Assembly (NCBI RefSeq): GCF_013114545.1
Contig: NZ_VTXI01000019.1
Coordinates: 23,308 to 87,307 of the forward strand
DNA length: 64,000 bases
Reading direction: 5' to 3'
Source: Vibrio sp. RE86
GTDB lineage: Bacteria; Pseudomonadota; Gammaproteobacteria; Enterobacterales; Vibrionaceae
Shown here: piece after piece, positions 50,590 through 59,285 of the stretch
Layout: each line of letters starts with the position of its first letter
Numbering within the stretch: the stretch's first letter is position 1
Notes under the pieces: model-generated
What the model saw: only the letters and a program-made list of their open reading frames with translations
Told to the model about the DNA's origin: nothing
The model's database searches: none
Program-made: the position numbers and the translations under genes

Positions 50590-51711
50590 ATGGATTTAAA
50601 TCCAGCAACTGGTGAAAACCGCGCTCTGTTTGAACGCTTCCACCTAGATCTCCCTTTGCTACTCGGCATTCTGGTCTTAATGGGCTTTGGCTTGATTGTT
50701 ATGTACAGTGCCAGTGGTCAAAGCCTTGCCATGATGGATCGTCAAGCGATGCGTATGGGATTATCCCTTGGCGTTATGCTTATTTTGGCTCAGATTCCAC
50801 CTCGAACCTACGAAGCACTAGCGCCTCTCATGTTTGTCGGTGGCGTTATTTTACTGCTAGGTGTTCTCTTTTTCGGCGAAGCATCAAAAGGGGCTCAACG
50901 TTGGCTAAACTTGGGCTTTGTTCGTTTTCAACCTTCAGAGCTACTCAAACTGGCCGTGCCATTGATGGTCGCGCGCTTTATTGGTAAGCGCTCACTACCG
51001 CCAACTTTCCAAACCTTAGTGATCTCTTTGGTTATGGTATTTGTTCCAACCATTTTAATTGCTAAGCAACCCGATCTAGGTACATCTATCCTGATTGCCG
51101 CATCAGGTATCTTCGTCATTTTCCTTGCAGGTATTAGTTGGAAGATCATCTTTGCCGCGGTATGTGCGGTCGGTGCTTTCTTACCAATTTTATGGTTCTT
51201 CTTGATGCGCGAGTATCAAAAAGTTCGCGTAAGGACACTGTTCGACCCTGAATCTGACCCACTCGGCGCGGGTTACCATATCATTCAAAGTAAGATTGCT
51301 ATTGGCTCTGGGGGAATCCCAGGAAAAGGTTGGTTGCAAGGCACTCAGTCTCAACTTGAGTTCTTACCAGAGCGCCATACCGATTTTATCTTCGCCGTTA
51401 TCGCTGAGGAGTGGGGCCTAATCGGTATCTTATTACTGCTTAGCCTCTACCTATTTATCATAGGGCGTGGACTCGTGTTGGCCAGCAAAGCACAGACTGC
51501 CTTTGGCCGCATGATGGCGGGAAGCATCGTACTGAGCTTCTTCGTTTATGTCTTTGTAAATATCGGTATGGTAAGTGGGATTTTACCTGTTGTTGGCGTA
51601 CCACTTCCCCTTATAAGTTATGGTGGCACATCGATGGTGACATTGATGGCAGGTTTTGGCATTTTGATGTCGATACACACTCATAGAAAAGCATTCTCAA
51701 AGGCTATATAA
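50590..51711 (+). CDS. rodA: Peptidoglycan glycosyltransferase RodA
   Basis: SEDS-family polymerase that makes glycan strands with PBP2 during elongation. It has 373 residues with about ten membrane helices. Motifs: WLNLGFVRFQPSELLKL, KQPDLGTSIL, the loop RTDFIFAVIAEEWG-type (HTDFIFAVIAEEWG) and the closing PLPLISYGGTSMV. Ribosome site GAGGCGA overlaps the mrdA end. Confidence 0.97.
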   Translation: MDLNPATGENRALFERFHLDLPLLLGILVLMGFGLIVMYSASGQSLAMMDRQAMRMGLSLGVMLILAQIPPRTYEALAPLMFVGGVILLLGVLFFGEASKGAQRWLNLGFVRFQPSELLKLAVPLMVARFIGKRSLPPTFQTLVISLVMVFVPTILIAKQPDLGTSILIAASGIFVIFLAGISWKIIFAAVCAVGAFLPILWFFLMREYQKVRVRTLFDPESDPLGAGYHIIQSKIAIGSGGIPGKGWLQGTQSQLEFLPERHTDFIFAVIAEEWGLIGILLLLSLYLFIIGRGLVLASKAQTAFGRMMAGSIVLSFFVYVFVNIGMVSGILPVVGVPLPLISYGGTSMVTLMAGFGILMSIHTHRKAFSKAI

Positions 51712-52494
51712 ATGATAAACAAACAGCTACTGATCCCAATGCTAACCGCAAGCCTGATTCTTGCTGGGTGCTCTTCTGATCCAACAAAGCGCTATACCAT
51801 TGATGATGATATCGCGCCCGATGCGCCGATCAATGTTGATCATATTGAAGATGCGACCCCCCAATACGAACCATATAGCTTAGGTGGTAACAGCAATTAC
51901 ACCTTACGCGGTGAAAGCTACACCATCATTAAAGACCCAAAAGGCTTTAAGCAGGAAGGTAAAGCGTCTTGGTACGGGAAGAAGTTCCATGGCCATTTGA
52001 CCTCGAATGGTGAAATTTACGACATGTACTCGATGACTGCGGCCCACAAAGAACTGCCGATCCCGAGTTATGTCAAAGTCACCAACAAGGACAACGGCAA
52101 AACCACCGTTGTTCGTGTTAATGACCGAGGCCCTTTCCATGAAGGTCGTATCATTGATTTAAGTTATGCTGCGGCACTGAAGCTTGATGTCATTCGCACT
52201 GGTACAGCTAATGTGGCTATTGAGGTTATTTCCGTAGATAGACCTACTCAGGCGCACAAACAAGAAGCGCTGCCAAAGTTTGTTGTTCAAGTAGCCTCGT
52301 CAAAACACCAAGATAGAGTTGAAACTTTAGCGCAAGACCTGAGTCAAAAGTTATCGGTAAAGAGCTATGTTAAGTCTGGCAACGATATCCATCGTGTGTT
52401 GTTAGGGCCATTTAACGACTATATGCTCTCCCAAAAGGCACTAGAACAAGTAAAAGAGTTGGGTTACACCAGCGCTTTCATTAAATCCCACTAG
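51712..52494 (+). CDS. rlpA: Septal-ring lytic lipoprotein RlpA
   Basis: A 260-residue lipoprotein with lipobox LILAGC (Cys20), a double-psi beta-barrel domain (about 80-170, GKASWYGKKFHG and VRVNDRGPFHEGRIIDLS, with the catalytic-type Asp), and a C-terminal SPOR domain (about 185-258) that binds denuded glycan. It starts directly after the rodA stop. RlpA relatives cut glycans lacking stem peptides in some species; whether the Vibrio protein is enzymatic is not certain. Confidence 0.93.
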   Translation: MINKQLLIPMLTASLILAGCSSDPTKRYTIDDDIAPDAPINVDHIEDATPQYEPYSLGGNSNYTLRGESYTIIKDPKGFKQEGKASWYGKKFHGHLTSNGEIYDMYSMTAAHKELPIPSYVKVTNKDNGKTTVVRVNDRGPFHEGRIIDLSYAAALKLDVIRTGTANVAIEVISVDRPTQAHKQEALPKFVVQVASSKHQDRVETLAQDLSQKLSVKSYVKSGNDIHRVLLGPFNDYMLSQKALEQVKELGYTSAFIKSH

Positions 52495-52583
52495 TCCTCA
52501 ATCCAGTGTACTTAATCCCTACACTGGTTTGAGTGATTGATTCTGTTAAGATATGGACAGTTAAAGATAAACCTGTAGTCACT

Positions 52584-53762
52584 ATGAAAAAAACATCACT
52601 AATTAAAACAGTGTGTGCGTCTTCAATTGCGCTTTCTGCAACCATCGCATCGTCTGCTTTCGCTTCGCCAATCGTTGTTCCTGACGCGCCTCAAATCGCA
52701 GCGAAAGGCTACGTACTAATGGACTTTCATTCAGGTAAAGTTCTTGCTGAAAAAGAGATGAACACTAAGTTGTCTCCAGCAAGTTTGACTAAGATGATGA
52801 CCAGCTATGTAGTCGGCCAAGAGCTTGAGCGTGGTAACATCTCGCTTGAGGACGAAGTTACGATCAGCAAAAATGCATGGGCGAAAAACTTCCCTGACTC
52901 ATCGAAGATGTTCATCGAAGTCGGCACAACAGTAAAAGTTGAAGACCTAAACCGAGGTATCATCATCCAATCAGGTAACGATGCATGTGTTGCAATGGCT
53001 GAGCACATTGCAGGCTCTGAAGATGCCTTCGTTGACCTAATGAACGCGTGGGCTGATACCATCGGCATGAAAGATACTCATTTTGGTAACGTTCATGGCT
53101 TAGACCACCCTGACCTTTACTCAACGCCTTACGATATGGCTCTACTGGGTAGCGCACTGATCCGTGACGTTCCAGACGAGTACCGTATCTACTCAGAGAA
53201 GAAATACACTTACAACGGTATTACTCAATACAACCGCAACGGCCTGCTTTGGGATAAAAGCATGAACGTTGACGGTATCAAAACTGGCCACACTAGCAAT
53301 GCAGGTTACAGCTTAGTTAGCTCAGCAACTGAAGGTAAAATGCGCCTTGTCGCGGTTGTAATGGGCACTAAGAATGCAAACGCGCGTAAATCTGAAAGTA
53401 AGAAACTACTGAGCTACGGCTTCCGTTTCTTCGAAACAGTGGCACCTCACAAAGCAGGTGAAACCTTCGTCGAAGAAAAAATCTGGATGGGTAACAAAGA
53501 TACTGTTGCTCTAGGTCTTGACCAAGACACCTACGTAACGCTTCCTCGCGGCCAAGCGAAAAGCCTTCAAGCAAGCTTTATCCTTGAAAAAGAGCTAGAA
53601 GCCCCAATTATGAAAGGTGACGTAGTTGGTAAGCTATACTATCAACTAGAAGGTGAAGATATTGCAGAGTACCCACTTCTGGCTCTAGAAGATGTAGAGC
53701 AAGGTAGCCTATTTAGCCGCCTATGGGATTACATTGTGATGCTGTTTAAAAGCTTCTTGTAA
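52584..53762 (+). CDS. dacA: D-alanyl-D-alanine carboxypeptidase (PBP5/6 type)
   Basis: Trims the terminal D-Ala of peptidoglycan stems in the periplasm. From ATG 52584 it has 392 residues with a signal peptide ending at SSAFA. Active-site motifs: SPASLTKMM (catalytic Ser in SxxK), IQSGNDACVA (SGN) and IKTGHTSNAG (KTG). A C-terminal PBP5 beta domain and an amphipathic anchor helix (LWDYIVMLFKSFL) follow. The frame is open 17 codons upstream, without a ribosome site. Confidence 0.96.
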   Translation: MKKTSLIKTVCASSIALSATIASSAFASPIVVPDAPQIAAKGYVLMDFHSGKVLAEKEMNTKLSPASLTKMMTSYVVGQELERGNISLEDEVTISKNAWAKNFPDSSKMFIEVGTTVKVEDLNRGIIIQSGNDACVAMAEHIAGSEDAFVDLMNAWADTIGMKDTHFGNVHGLDHPDLYSTPYDMALLGSALIRDVPDEYRIYSEKKYTYNGITQYNRNGLLWDKSMNVDGIKTGHTSNAGYSLVSSATEGKMRLVAVVMGTKNANARKSESKKLLSYGFRFFETVAPHKAGETFVEEKIWMGNKDTVALGLDQDTYVTLPRGQAKSLQASFILEKELEAPIMKGDVVGKLYYQLEGEDIAEYPLLALEDVEQGSLFSRLWDYIVMLFKSFL

Positions 53763-53782
53763 TTTCTGTACTTAGCTTATCG

Positions 53783-53807
53783 AAAGCCGCCAAGTGCGGC
53801 TTTTTTA
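53783..53807 (+). terminator. dacA terminator
   Basis: AAAGCCGC (53783-53790) / GCGGCTTT (53796-53803) followed by TTT. Confidence 0.85.
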
Positions 53808-53911
53808 ATTTTATCGATATTATCAGCCTCTATAGTGCTTCCTTGAGTTCAATCTCGATAGGCATTACTATTCCGCGCTGAAATTAAAGACTTTCAACTT
53901 GGAGTTACACA

Positions 53912-54190
53912 ATGCTGAACATTAACTCAGATGCAAAACTGAAAGACCTGCTAGAGTTCCCTTGTTCTTTTACTTACAAGGTAATGGGTTACGCTAAACC
54001 TGAACTTCCAGAAAAGGTTCTTGAAGTTATTCAACGCCATGCTCCAGGTGATTACAGCCCTACCGTTAAGCCAAGTGCTAAGGGCAATTACCACTCTGTA
54101 TCGGTCAACATCACTGCAACTTCTATCGAGCAAGTTGAAACGCTTTACAAAGAGCTAGGTGAAATCGACATCGTACGCATGGTTCTGTAG
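53912..54190 (+). CDS. ybeD: YbeD (DUF493) small ACT-like protein
   Basis: A 92-residue cytoplasmic protein of the DUF493/YbeD family with a ferredoxin-like, ACT-type fold. LLEFPCSFTYKVMG at the N-terminus and SVSVNITATSIEQVETLYKEL are family signatures. It sits between dacA and lipB, its conserved position; a regulatory link to lipoate synthesis has been suggested but is not proven. Own terminator follows. Confidence 0.93.
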   Translation: MLNINSDAKLKDLLEFPCSFTYKVMGYAKPELPEKVLEVIQRHAPGDYSPTVKPSAKGNYHSVSVNITATSIEQVETLYKELGEIDIVRMVL

Positions 54191-54233
54191 GGTCTATTAA
54201 CCCTAAGTAAATTTGATACAATCAAATTTTTTT

Positions 54234-54260
54234 GAAAGCAGCGAAAGCTGCTTTCTTTTT
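54234..54260 (+). terminator. ybeD terminator
   Basis: GAAAGCAGC-GAAA-GCTGCTTTC with a GNRA tetraloop, followed by TTTTT. Confidence 0.9.
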
Positions 54261-54384
54261 AGATATCAAATAGATAAATATCCTACAAAAACTCTAGGGT
54301 TAAAAATGTGTTACTGGCATATAGTTCCATTTCCAGAAGCAGTTTATAATCCGTTAACTTTATTGATCGACGATGGAAAGCGGA

Positions 54385-55038
54385 ATGCATAACCAGCTTG
54401 TTGTTAAACATCTAGGAAGACAGGATTACGAGCCAATTTGGCAAGCAATGCATGACTTCACCGACAATCGTACTGACGAGACAGCAGACGAGGTTTGGTT
54501 AGTGGAGCACAACCCAGTCTTCACTCAAGGACAAGCAGGCAAAGCAGAACACCTTCTAAACACTGGCGATATCCCAGTGGTGCAGAGTGACCGCGGTGGA
54601 CAAGTGACTTATCATGGTCCTGGCCAGTTAGTGGCCTATTTCCTGATTAACCTTCGTCGTAAAAAAATAGGTGTGCGAGATCTCGTCACTCACATTGAGA
54701 ATCTCGTCATCAACACGCTAAAAACATACAATATCGACTCTGCAGCTCGCCCAGATGCACCGGGTGTTTATGTAGATGGTAAAAAAATCTGTTCCTTAGG
54801 ATTGCGCATCCGTAAAGGTTGTTCGTTCCATGGTTTGGCGCTGAATGTAAACATGGACCTCTCTCCTTTTCATCGCATTAACCCTTGCGGTTACGCTGGC
54901 ATGGAGATGGTACAAGTGAGTCAACTTGGTGGACCAAGTGACATTACAGACGTTGAAAAACAACTGGTCGAAGAACTGGTCCCTCTGCTCGGTTACGACC
55001 ATGTAGAGTTCAACAAAGCGTCTCAAGACAAACAGTAA
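54385..55038 (+). CDS. lipB: Octanoyl-ACP:protein N-octanoyltransferase
   Basis: Transfers octanoate from acyl carrier protein to lipoyl domains, the first step of lipoate synthesis. It has 217 residues from ATG 54385 (an ATG four codons earlier at 54373 is also possible). The signature RGGQVTYHGPGQLVAYFLI, the catalytic Lys in DGKKICSLGLRIR and the Cys in INPCGYAGM are intact. lipA follows after 17 bases. Confidence 0.95.
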   Translation: MHNQLVVKHLGRQDYEPIWQAMHDFTDNRTDETADEVWLVEHNPVFTQGQAGKAEHLLNTGDIPVVQSDRGGQVTYHGPGQLVAYFLINLRRKKIGVRDLVTHIENLVINTLKTYNIDSAARPDAPGVYVDGKKICSLGLRIRKGCSFHGLALNVNMDLSPFHRINPCGYAGMEMVQVSQLGGPSDITDVEKQLVEELVPLLGYDHVEFNKASQDKQ

Positions 55039-55055
55039 CGAGAAGTAAGAGAAGC

Positions 55056-56021
55056 ATGAGTAAACCAATCCAAATGGAAAAAGGCGTTAAATACCGCGAC
55101 GCTGATAAAATGGCACTGATTCCTGTAAAGAACATGCCAACAGAGCAAAAAAAAGTTCTTCGTAAACCAGACTGGATGAAGATCAAGCTCCCAGCGGACA
55201 GCCAACGTATTCAAGACATTAAGTCTGCGATGCGTAAAAACAACCTACACTCTGTTTGTGAAGAGGCATCGTGCCCTAACTTGGCGGAATGTTTTAACCA
55301 CGGTACAGCAACCTTTATGATTTTAGGTGCTATCTGTACTCGTCGTTGTCCATTCTGTGACGTTGCTCATGGGCGCCCTCTTACTCCTGAAGCTGACGAG
55401 CCACAGAAGCTGGCAAAAACCATTCAAGATATGAAGCTTAAATACGTGGTAATTACGTCAGTTGACCGTGATGACCTTCGTGATGGTGGTGCACAGCATT
55501 TTGCGGACTGTAACCGTGAAATTCGCGCGTTGAACCCGAACATTAAGATTGAAACCTTGGTACCAGATTTCCGTGGTCGTATGGATGTGGCACTTGATCT
55601 TATGAAAGACAATCCGCCAGATGTTTTCAACCATAACCTTGAAACAGCTCCTCGCCTATACCGTAAGGCGCGTCCAGGTGCGAACTACAAGTGGTCACTA
55701 CAGCTTCTTCAGAAGTTTAAAGAGCAGCATCCAAACATCCCGACCAAGTCTGGCATCATGATGGGCCTCGGCGAAACGAAAGAAGAGATCGTTGAAGTAC
55801 TGAAAGATCTCCGTGCTCACGGCGTGACAATGCTAACGCTAGGTCAATACCTAGCACCAAGCCGTCACCACCTTCCGGTTGAACGTTATGTTCCACCATC
55901 AGAGTTTGATGAGCTTAAAGAGATCGCACTAGAACTTGGCTTCACGCATGCTGCATGTGGTCCATTCGTACGTTCTTCGTACCACGCAGACCTTCAAGCT
56001 CAAGGCGTTGAAATCAGCTAA
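55056..56021 (+). CDS. lipA: Lipoyl synthase
   Basis: Radical-SAM enzyme that inserts two sulfurs into octanoyl domains. It has 321 residues. The auxiliary cluster cysteines lie in CEEASCPNLAEC, and the SAM cluster is CTRRCPFC. FVRSSYHAD at the C-terminus supplies the serine ligand of the auxiliary cluster. Operon with lipB; strong terminator downstream. Confidence 0.98.
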   Translation: MSKPIQMEKGVKYRDADKMALIPVKNMPTEQKKVLRKPDWMKIKLPADSQRIQDIKSAMRKNNLHSVCEEASCPNLAECFNHGTATFMILGAICTRRCPFCDVAHGRPLTPEADEPQKLAKTIQDMKLKYVVITSVDRDDLRDGGAQHFADCNREIRALNPNIKIETLVPDFRGRMDVALDLMKDNPPDVFNHNLETAPRLYRKARPGANYKWSLQLLQKFKEQHPNIPTKSGIMMGLGETKEEIVEVLKDLRAHGVTMLTLGQYLAPSRHHLPVERYVPPSEFDELKEIALELGFTHAACGPFVRSSYHADLQAQGVEIS

Positions 56022-56044
56022 TGATTCGCTAAGCTTATGACTAG

Positions 56045-56074
56045 AGGCTGACTTGTATAAGTCAGCCTTTTTTG
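56045..56074 (+). terminator. lipBA terminator
   Basis: AGGCTGACTT (56045-56054) / AAGTCAGCCT (56059-56068) followed by TTTTT. Confidence 0.92.
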
Positions 56075-56157
56075 TTTCTGCGGTTGAATCGAGACACACT
56101 CTTATATAGTCTGAGCAAACAGTTATGAATAAAGAAAAAGTCATCCAAGGATTTAAT

Positions 56158-56484
56158 ATGAAGAAGATTGGATTAGTTGCAATCGCCCTTGCAACATTAA
56201 CCGCTGGCTGTGCATCGAATACAAAGCAAGACAACTTTCGTGAAGCCTCTTTTGAGCTTTGTAACACAGATGTATCCCTTTACTCAGTCAGCGACGATGA
56301 GCGCGTTCGCATCGTTTGTGCCGATGGTTCTAAGTTCTCGCTAAACAGTGAAGAAACACTAGCAACAATGCGTGACATCAACTTCGACTACTGTGATGGC
56401 GAAGGTTTGGGTAAGTTCAGCGAAAGCCGTAAGTACTACTCGTTTAAGTGCAAGTCAGGTACTTTGATTAGCCTGCCTAAGTAA
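56158..56484 (+). CDS. Small cysteine-rich lipoprotein of unknown function
   Basis: A 108-residue lipoprotein. From ATG 56158 the signal peptide is MKKIGLVAIALATLTAGC with lipobox LTAGC; an in-frame ATG 11 codons earlier has no ribosome site, whereas AAGGAT precedes 56158. After the lipid cysteine the chain has four more cysteines (FELCNTD, IVCADG, FDYCDGEG, FKCKSG), which could form two disulfides. No family is recognised. It lies between lipA and a repeat-bearing terminator and appears to be a single-gene unit. Confidence 0.8.
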   Translation: MKKIGLVAIALATLTAGCASNTKQDNFREASFELCNTDVSLYSVSDDERVRIVCADGSKFSLNSEETLATMRDINFDYCDGEGLGKFSESRKYYSFKCKSGTLISLPK

Positions 56485-56502
56485 ACGAGTTTCGAAAGCA
56501 TG

Positions 56503-56650
56503 AAGGGTTGACGCTTAAAAACGTCAACCCTTTTTCGTTTGGCTAAGTCAATCTGTCATCCTCAAAAGTAAGGAACGAACGAGTTGAAGATATCTTCTAG
56601 CAAGTAGCAGGCTTTTTGAGATTCCCTACTCACTCCTTCGTCGTTCCCGT
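56503..56650 (+). repeat. Hairpin-led intergenic repeat, copy A
   Basis: Begins with an 11-bp stem (AAGGGTTGACG / CGTCAACCCTT) and TTTTTCGTTTG that acts as the terminator of the lipoprotein gene, and ends with GAGATTCCCTACTC and CTCCTTCGTCG. Both blocks recur in the same order and orientation at 59124-59236. Copy A is about 35 bases longer in the middle. Confidence 0.8.
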
Positions 56651-56680
56651 ATATGAAATGGCAGAATCTCAAGATCAAAA

Positions 56681-56704
56681 AAGCCCCATCAAATGATGAG
56701 GCTT
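56681..56704 (-). terminator. glyA distal terminator
   Basis: AAGCCCCATCA (56681-56691) / TGATGAGGCTT (56694-56704), preceded on the plus strand by AAAA, so on the minus strand the stem is followed by T residues. Confidence 0.75.
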
Positions 56705-56755
56705 CAATTCATTTTCAAACTGAGTTGGCTCTAGTTATTTACACTACGCCTACTA

Positions 56756-56783
56756 AAAAGCTCTATCAAACGATAGAGCTTTT
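56756..56783 (-). terminator. glyA proximal terminator
   Basis: AAAAGCTCTATC (56756-56767) / GATAGAGCTTTT (56772-56783), a 12-bp perfect stem. It resembles the distal terminator in plan (AAAAGC...ATCAAA...GAT...GCTT), suggesting an old tandem duplication. The 403-base gap 56485-56887 holds these two terminators and repeat copy A, with no gene. Confidence 0.85.
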
Positions 56784-56887
56784 ATTCTTTTCAAAGTAGA
56801 TGTGTGAAGTTCAAGGAGAATACACGGAGTTTGCGCTAGCAAATGAGTATATTCGACGCAGAAATTCGCTCACTCTACGAAGAAAAA

Positions 56888-58138
56888 TTACGCGTAAACT
56901 GGAAGACGCTTACAAATTTCTAGTACTTTTGCTTTCGTTGCTTCGATAACTTCTTCGTTGCCGATGTTATCTAGAACGTCACACATCCAGTTTGCTAGCT
57001 CAGTTGCGTCTGCTTCAGTGAAACCACGACGAGTGATTGCTGGCGAACCTACACGGATACCTGAAGTAACAAATGGGCTACGTGGATCGTTTGGTACTGA
57101 GTTTTTGTTTACAGTGATGTTTGCTGCACCTAGTGCTGCATCTGCATCTTTACCTGTGATGTCCTTGTCGATTAGGTCAACTAGGAACAGGTGGTTTTCA
57201 GTACCGTTAGATACGATTTTGTAACCACGCTCTTGGAACTGGGCAACCATCGCTTTTGCGTTTTTCACTACGCGAGCTTGGTAAGCTTTGAATTCTGGCT
57301 CCATTGCTTCTTTGAACGCTACTGCTTTACCAGCGATAACGTGCATTAGAGGACCACCTTGACCACCTGGGAATACTGCTGAGTTCAGCTTCTTGTACAT
57401 CTCTTCGCCAGCGTTAGACAGAATTAGACCGCCACGTGGGCCTGCTAGTGTCTTGTGCGTTGTTGTTGTCACAACGTGAGCGTGAGGTACTGGTGTTGGG
57501 TATTCGCCTGCTGCGATTAGACCTGCAACGTGAGCCATATCTACGAATAGGTACGCGCCAGCTTTGTCTGCGATTTCACGCATGCGAGCCCAGTCAACGA
57601 TTTGAGAGTAAGCTGAGAAACCACCGATGATCATCTTAGGCTTGTGCTCTAAAGCCAGTTGCTCCATCTCGTCGTAGTTGATTTGACCAGCTTCGTCGAT
57701 ACCGTAAGGAATAACGTTGTAGTGCTTACCAGAGAAGTTTACTGGTGAACCGTGAGTCAGGTGACCACCGTGCGCTAGGCTCATACCTAGAACCGTATCG
57801 CCTGGGTTTAGCAGTGCCATGTAAACAGCGCTGTTTGCTTGAGAACCAGAGTGTGGCTGTACGTTTGCGTACTCACAACCGAATAGTTCACATGCACGGT
57901 TGATAGCTAGAGATTCAGCTTTATCAACGTACTCACAACCACCGTAGTAGCGCTTGCCTGGGTAACCTTCAGCGTACTTGTTAGTTAGCTGAGAACCTTG
58001 AGCTTCCATTACACGTGGGCTTGTGTAGTTTTCAGAAGCGATTAGTTCGATGTGTTCTTCCTGGCGAAGAGTTTCTTCTTGGATTGCTGCGAACAGTTCC
58101 GCATCGTAATCAGCGATGTTCATATCACGCTTTAGCAT
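56888..58138 (-). CDS. glyA: Serine hydroxymethyltransferase
   Basis: PLP enzyme converting serine and tetrahydrofolate to glycine and methylene-THF, the main source of one-carbon units. It has 416 residues from ATG 58138, where AGGAGAT gives a clear ribosome site; the frame extends 13 codons upstream without support. Motifs: SENYTSPRV near the N-terminus, the PLP lysine in TTTTHKTLAGPRGG, and the C-terminal SPAITRRGF. A PurR operator lies upstream and two terminators downstream. Confidence 0.98.
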   Translation of the reverse strand: MLKRDMNIADYDAELFAAIQEETLRQEEHIELIASENYTSPRVMEAQGSQLTNKYAEGYPGKRYYGGCEYVDKAESLAINRACELFGCEYANVQPHSGSQANSAVYMALLNPGDTVLGMSLAHGGHLTHGSPVNFSGKHYNVIPYGIDEAGQINYDEMEQLALEHKPKMIIGGFSAYSQIVDWARMREIADKAGAYLFVDMAHVAGLIAAGEYPTPVPHAHVVTTTTHKTLAGPRGGLILSNAGEEMYKKLNSAVFPGGQGGPLMHVIAGKAVAFKEAMEPEFKAYQARVVKNAKAMVAQFQERGYKIVSNGTENHLFLVDLIDKDITGKDADAALGAANITVNKNSVPNDPRSPFVTSGIRVGSPAITRRGFTEADATELANWMCDVLDNIGNEEVIEATKAKVLEICKRLPVYA

Positions 58139-58218
58139 CTGTATCTCCTGACTCAGATTAAGACTTAAAAATTTCAAAAAAACTGATTTCTGACCTTAAT
58201 ACCGACGTTTTTTACCTG

Positions 58219-58234
58219 ACGCAAACGTTTGCAT
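58219..58234. promoter_or_regulatory. PurR operator of glyA
   Basis: ACGCAAACGTTTGCAT, a near-perfect palindrome matching the PurR consensus. It lies 81-96 bases upstream of the glyA ATG and just downstream of the predicted start of transcription, a repressing position. E. coli glyA is likewise PurR-controlled. Confidence 0.88.
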
Positions 58235-58250
58235 TAAGCTAATGACGCGC

Positions 58251-58278
58251 ATTCTACATAATTTGATCTAGGTCATAA
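58251..58278 (-). promoter_or_regulatory. Candidate glyA promoter
   Basis: On the minus strand, TTATGA and TAGAAT are spaced by 16 bases, placing the start near 58244. The rest of the 367-base gap (58139-58505) is AT-rich and shows no gene. Confidence 0.45.
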
Positions 58279-58505
58279 AGAGAAAATTTAAATTTTTCTC
58301 ATGCAGTTTTCTCATAATGCTTTACGAAGAATATCATGATGACCATTTCCAAAAGTAATAACTTGCGAAAAGTGTCAATTCTGTCCTTTACACTCCGTAA
58401 AACGATGATTACATAGGTTTACCTTAAATTTATGTCTCAAGCTACCGAAATCATTCATTTTTAAATAGTATGCACGCCATTATTGACTAGTTAAATTTAA
58501 AATTG

Positions 58506-59105
58506 ATGGAAAAACACTCAAGAAAAGAAGATTGGATCGCAATTTTGACTGGCACTTTCCTTGTTGCTCAAGGCGTCTTCTTTCTTCAATCAGCGTCTTT
58601 GCTGACAGGCGGCACAACCGGACTGGCTCTGCTTGCGAGTCAATTTGTCTCGTTATCATTCGGTACACTTTATTTTGTCGCTAACTGTCCTTTTTACTTA
58701 CTGGCGTGGAAGCGTTTTGGTTCACGTTTCGCCTTTAATAGTGCCATTTCAGGTGCTTTAGTTTCTATTTTGGCTGATCACCTCTATTTAGTGATCAGTT
58801 TAGACAGCGTGAATGAAGTGTATTGTGCGATTGCTGGCGGCCTACTGATGGGGCTTGGGATGCTCATTTTATTCCGTCATCGCTCAAGTCTTGGCGGATT
58901 TAATGTGCTGTGCCTGTTTATCCAAGATAGATTCGGTATTTCAGTCGGGAAATCACAGCTTGTGATCGATTTCTGTATTTTGGTTGCTTCGTTCTTCTTT
59001 GTCTCACCAGAAGTGATTGGTTTATCCATTCTAGGGGCTATTGCGCTTAACTTGGTACTGGCCATGAACCATAAGCCAACTCGATATACAGTGACTTACG
59101 GATAA
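58506..59105 (+). CDS. YitT-family membrane protein
   Basis: A 199-residue inner membrane protein with five or six hydrophobic segments. The family signature SLLTGGTTGLALL occurs early and a related HRSSLGGFNVLCLFI in the second half, reflecting the internal repeat of YitT proteins. Larger Bacillus members carry an extra C-terminal DUF2179 domain; this one lacks it. Transport function is suspected, substrate unknown. ATG 58506 is chosen over a TTG one codon earlier; no clear ribosome site. Repeat copy B supplies its terminator. Confidence 0.8.
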   Translation: MEKHSRKEDWIAILTGTFLVAQGVFFLQSASLLTGGTTGLALLASQFVSLSFGTLYFVANCPFYLLAWKRFGSRFAFNSAISGALVSILADHLYLVISLDSVNEVYCAIAGGLLMGLGMLILFRHRSSLGGFNVLCLFIQDRFGISVGKSQLVIDFCILVASFFFVSPEVIGLSILGAIALNLVLAMNHKPTRYTVTYG

Positions 59106-59123
59106 AGCTACGAGCTCATAAAC

Positions 59124-59236
59124 AAAAGGGTTGACGCTTAAAAACGTCAACCCTTTTTCGTTTGAGTCAGTAATTTCGTCACCCTCAAGAGTGAGTAGCA
59201 AGCCTCTAGAGATTCCCTACTCTCTCCTTCGTCGCT
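59124..59236 (+). repeat. Hairpin-led intergenic repeat, copy B
   Basis: Shares with copy A the 9-bp stem-loop block GGGTTGACGCTTAAAAACG and its complement arm plus TTTTTCGTTTG without mismatch, then GTAGCAAGC-like sequence and GAGATTCCCTACTC-T-CTCCTTCGTCG with one mismatch to copy A. It lies between yitT and the RND pump gene and would terminate yitT. Confidence 0.8.
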
Positions 59237-59285
59237 CTATGGAAATGATTGAATAAACCATAGAACAAGCGCTATTACTGCGTAT

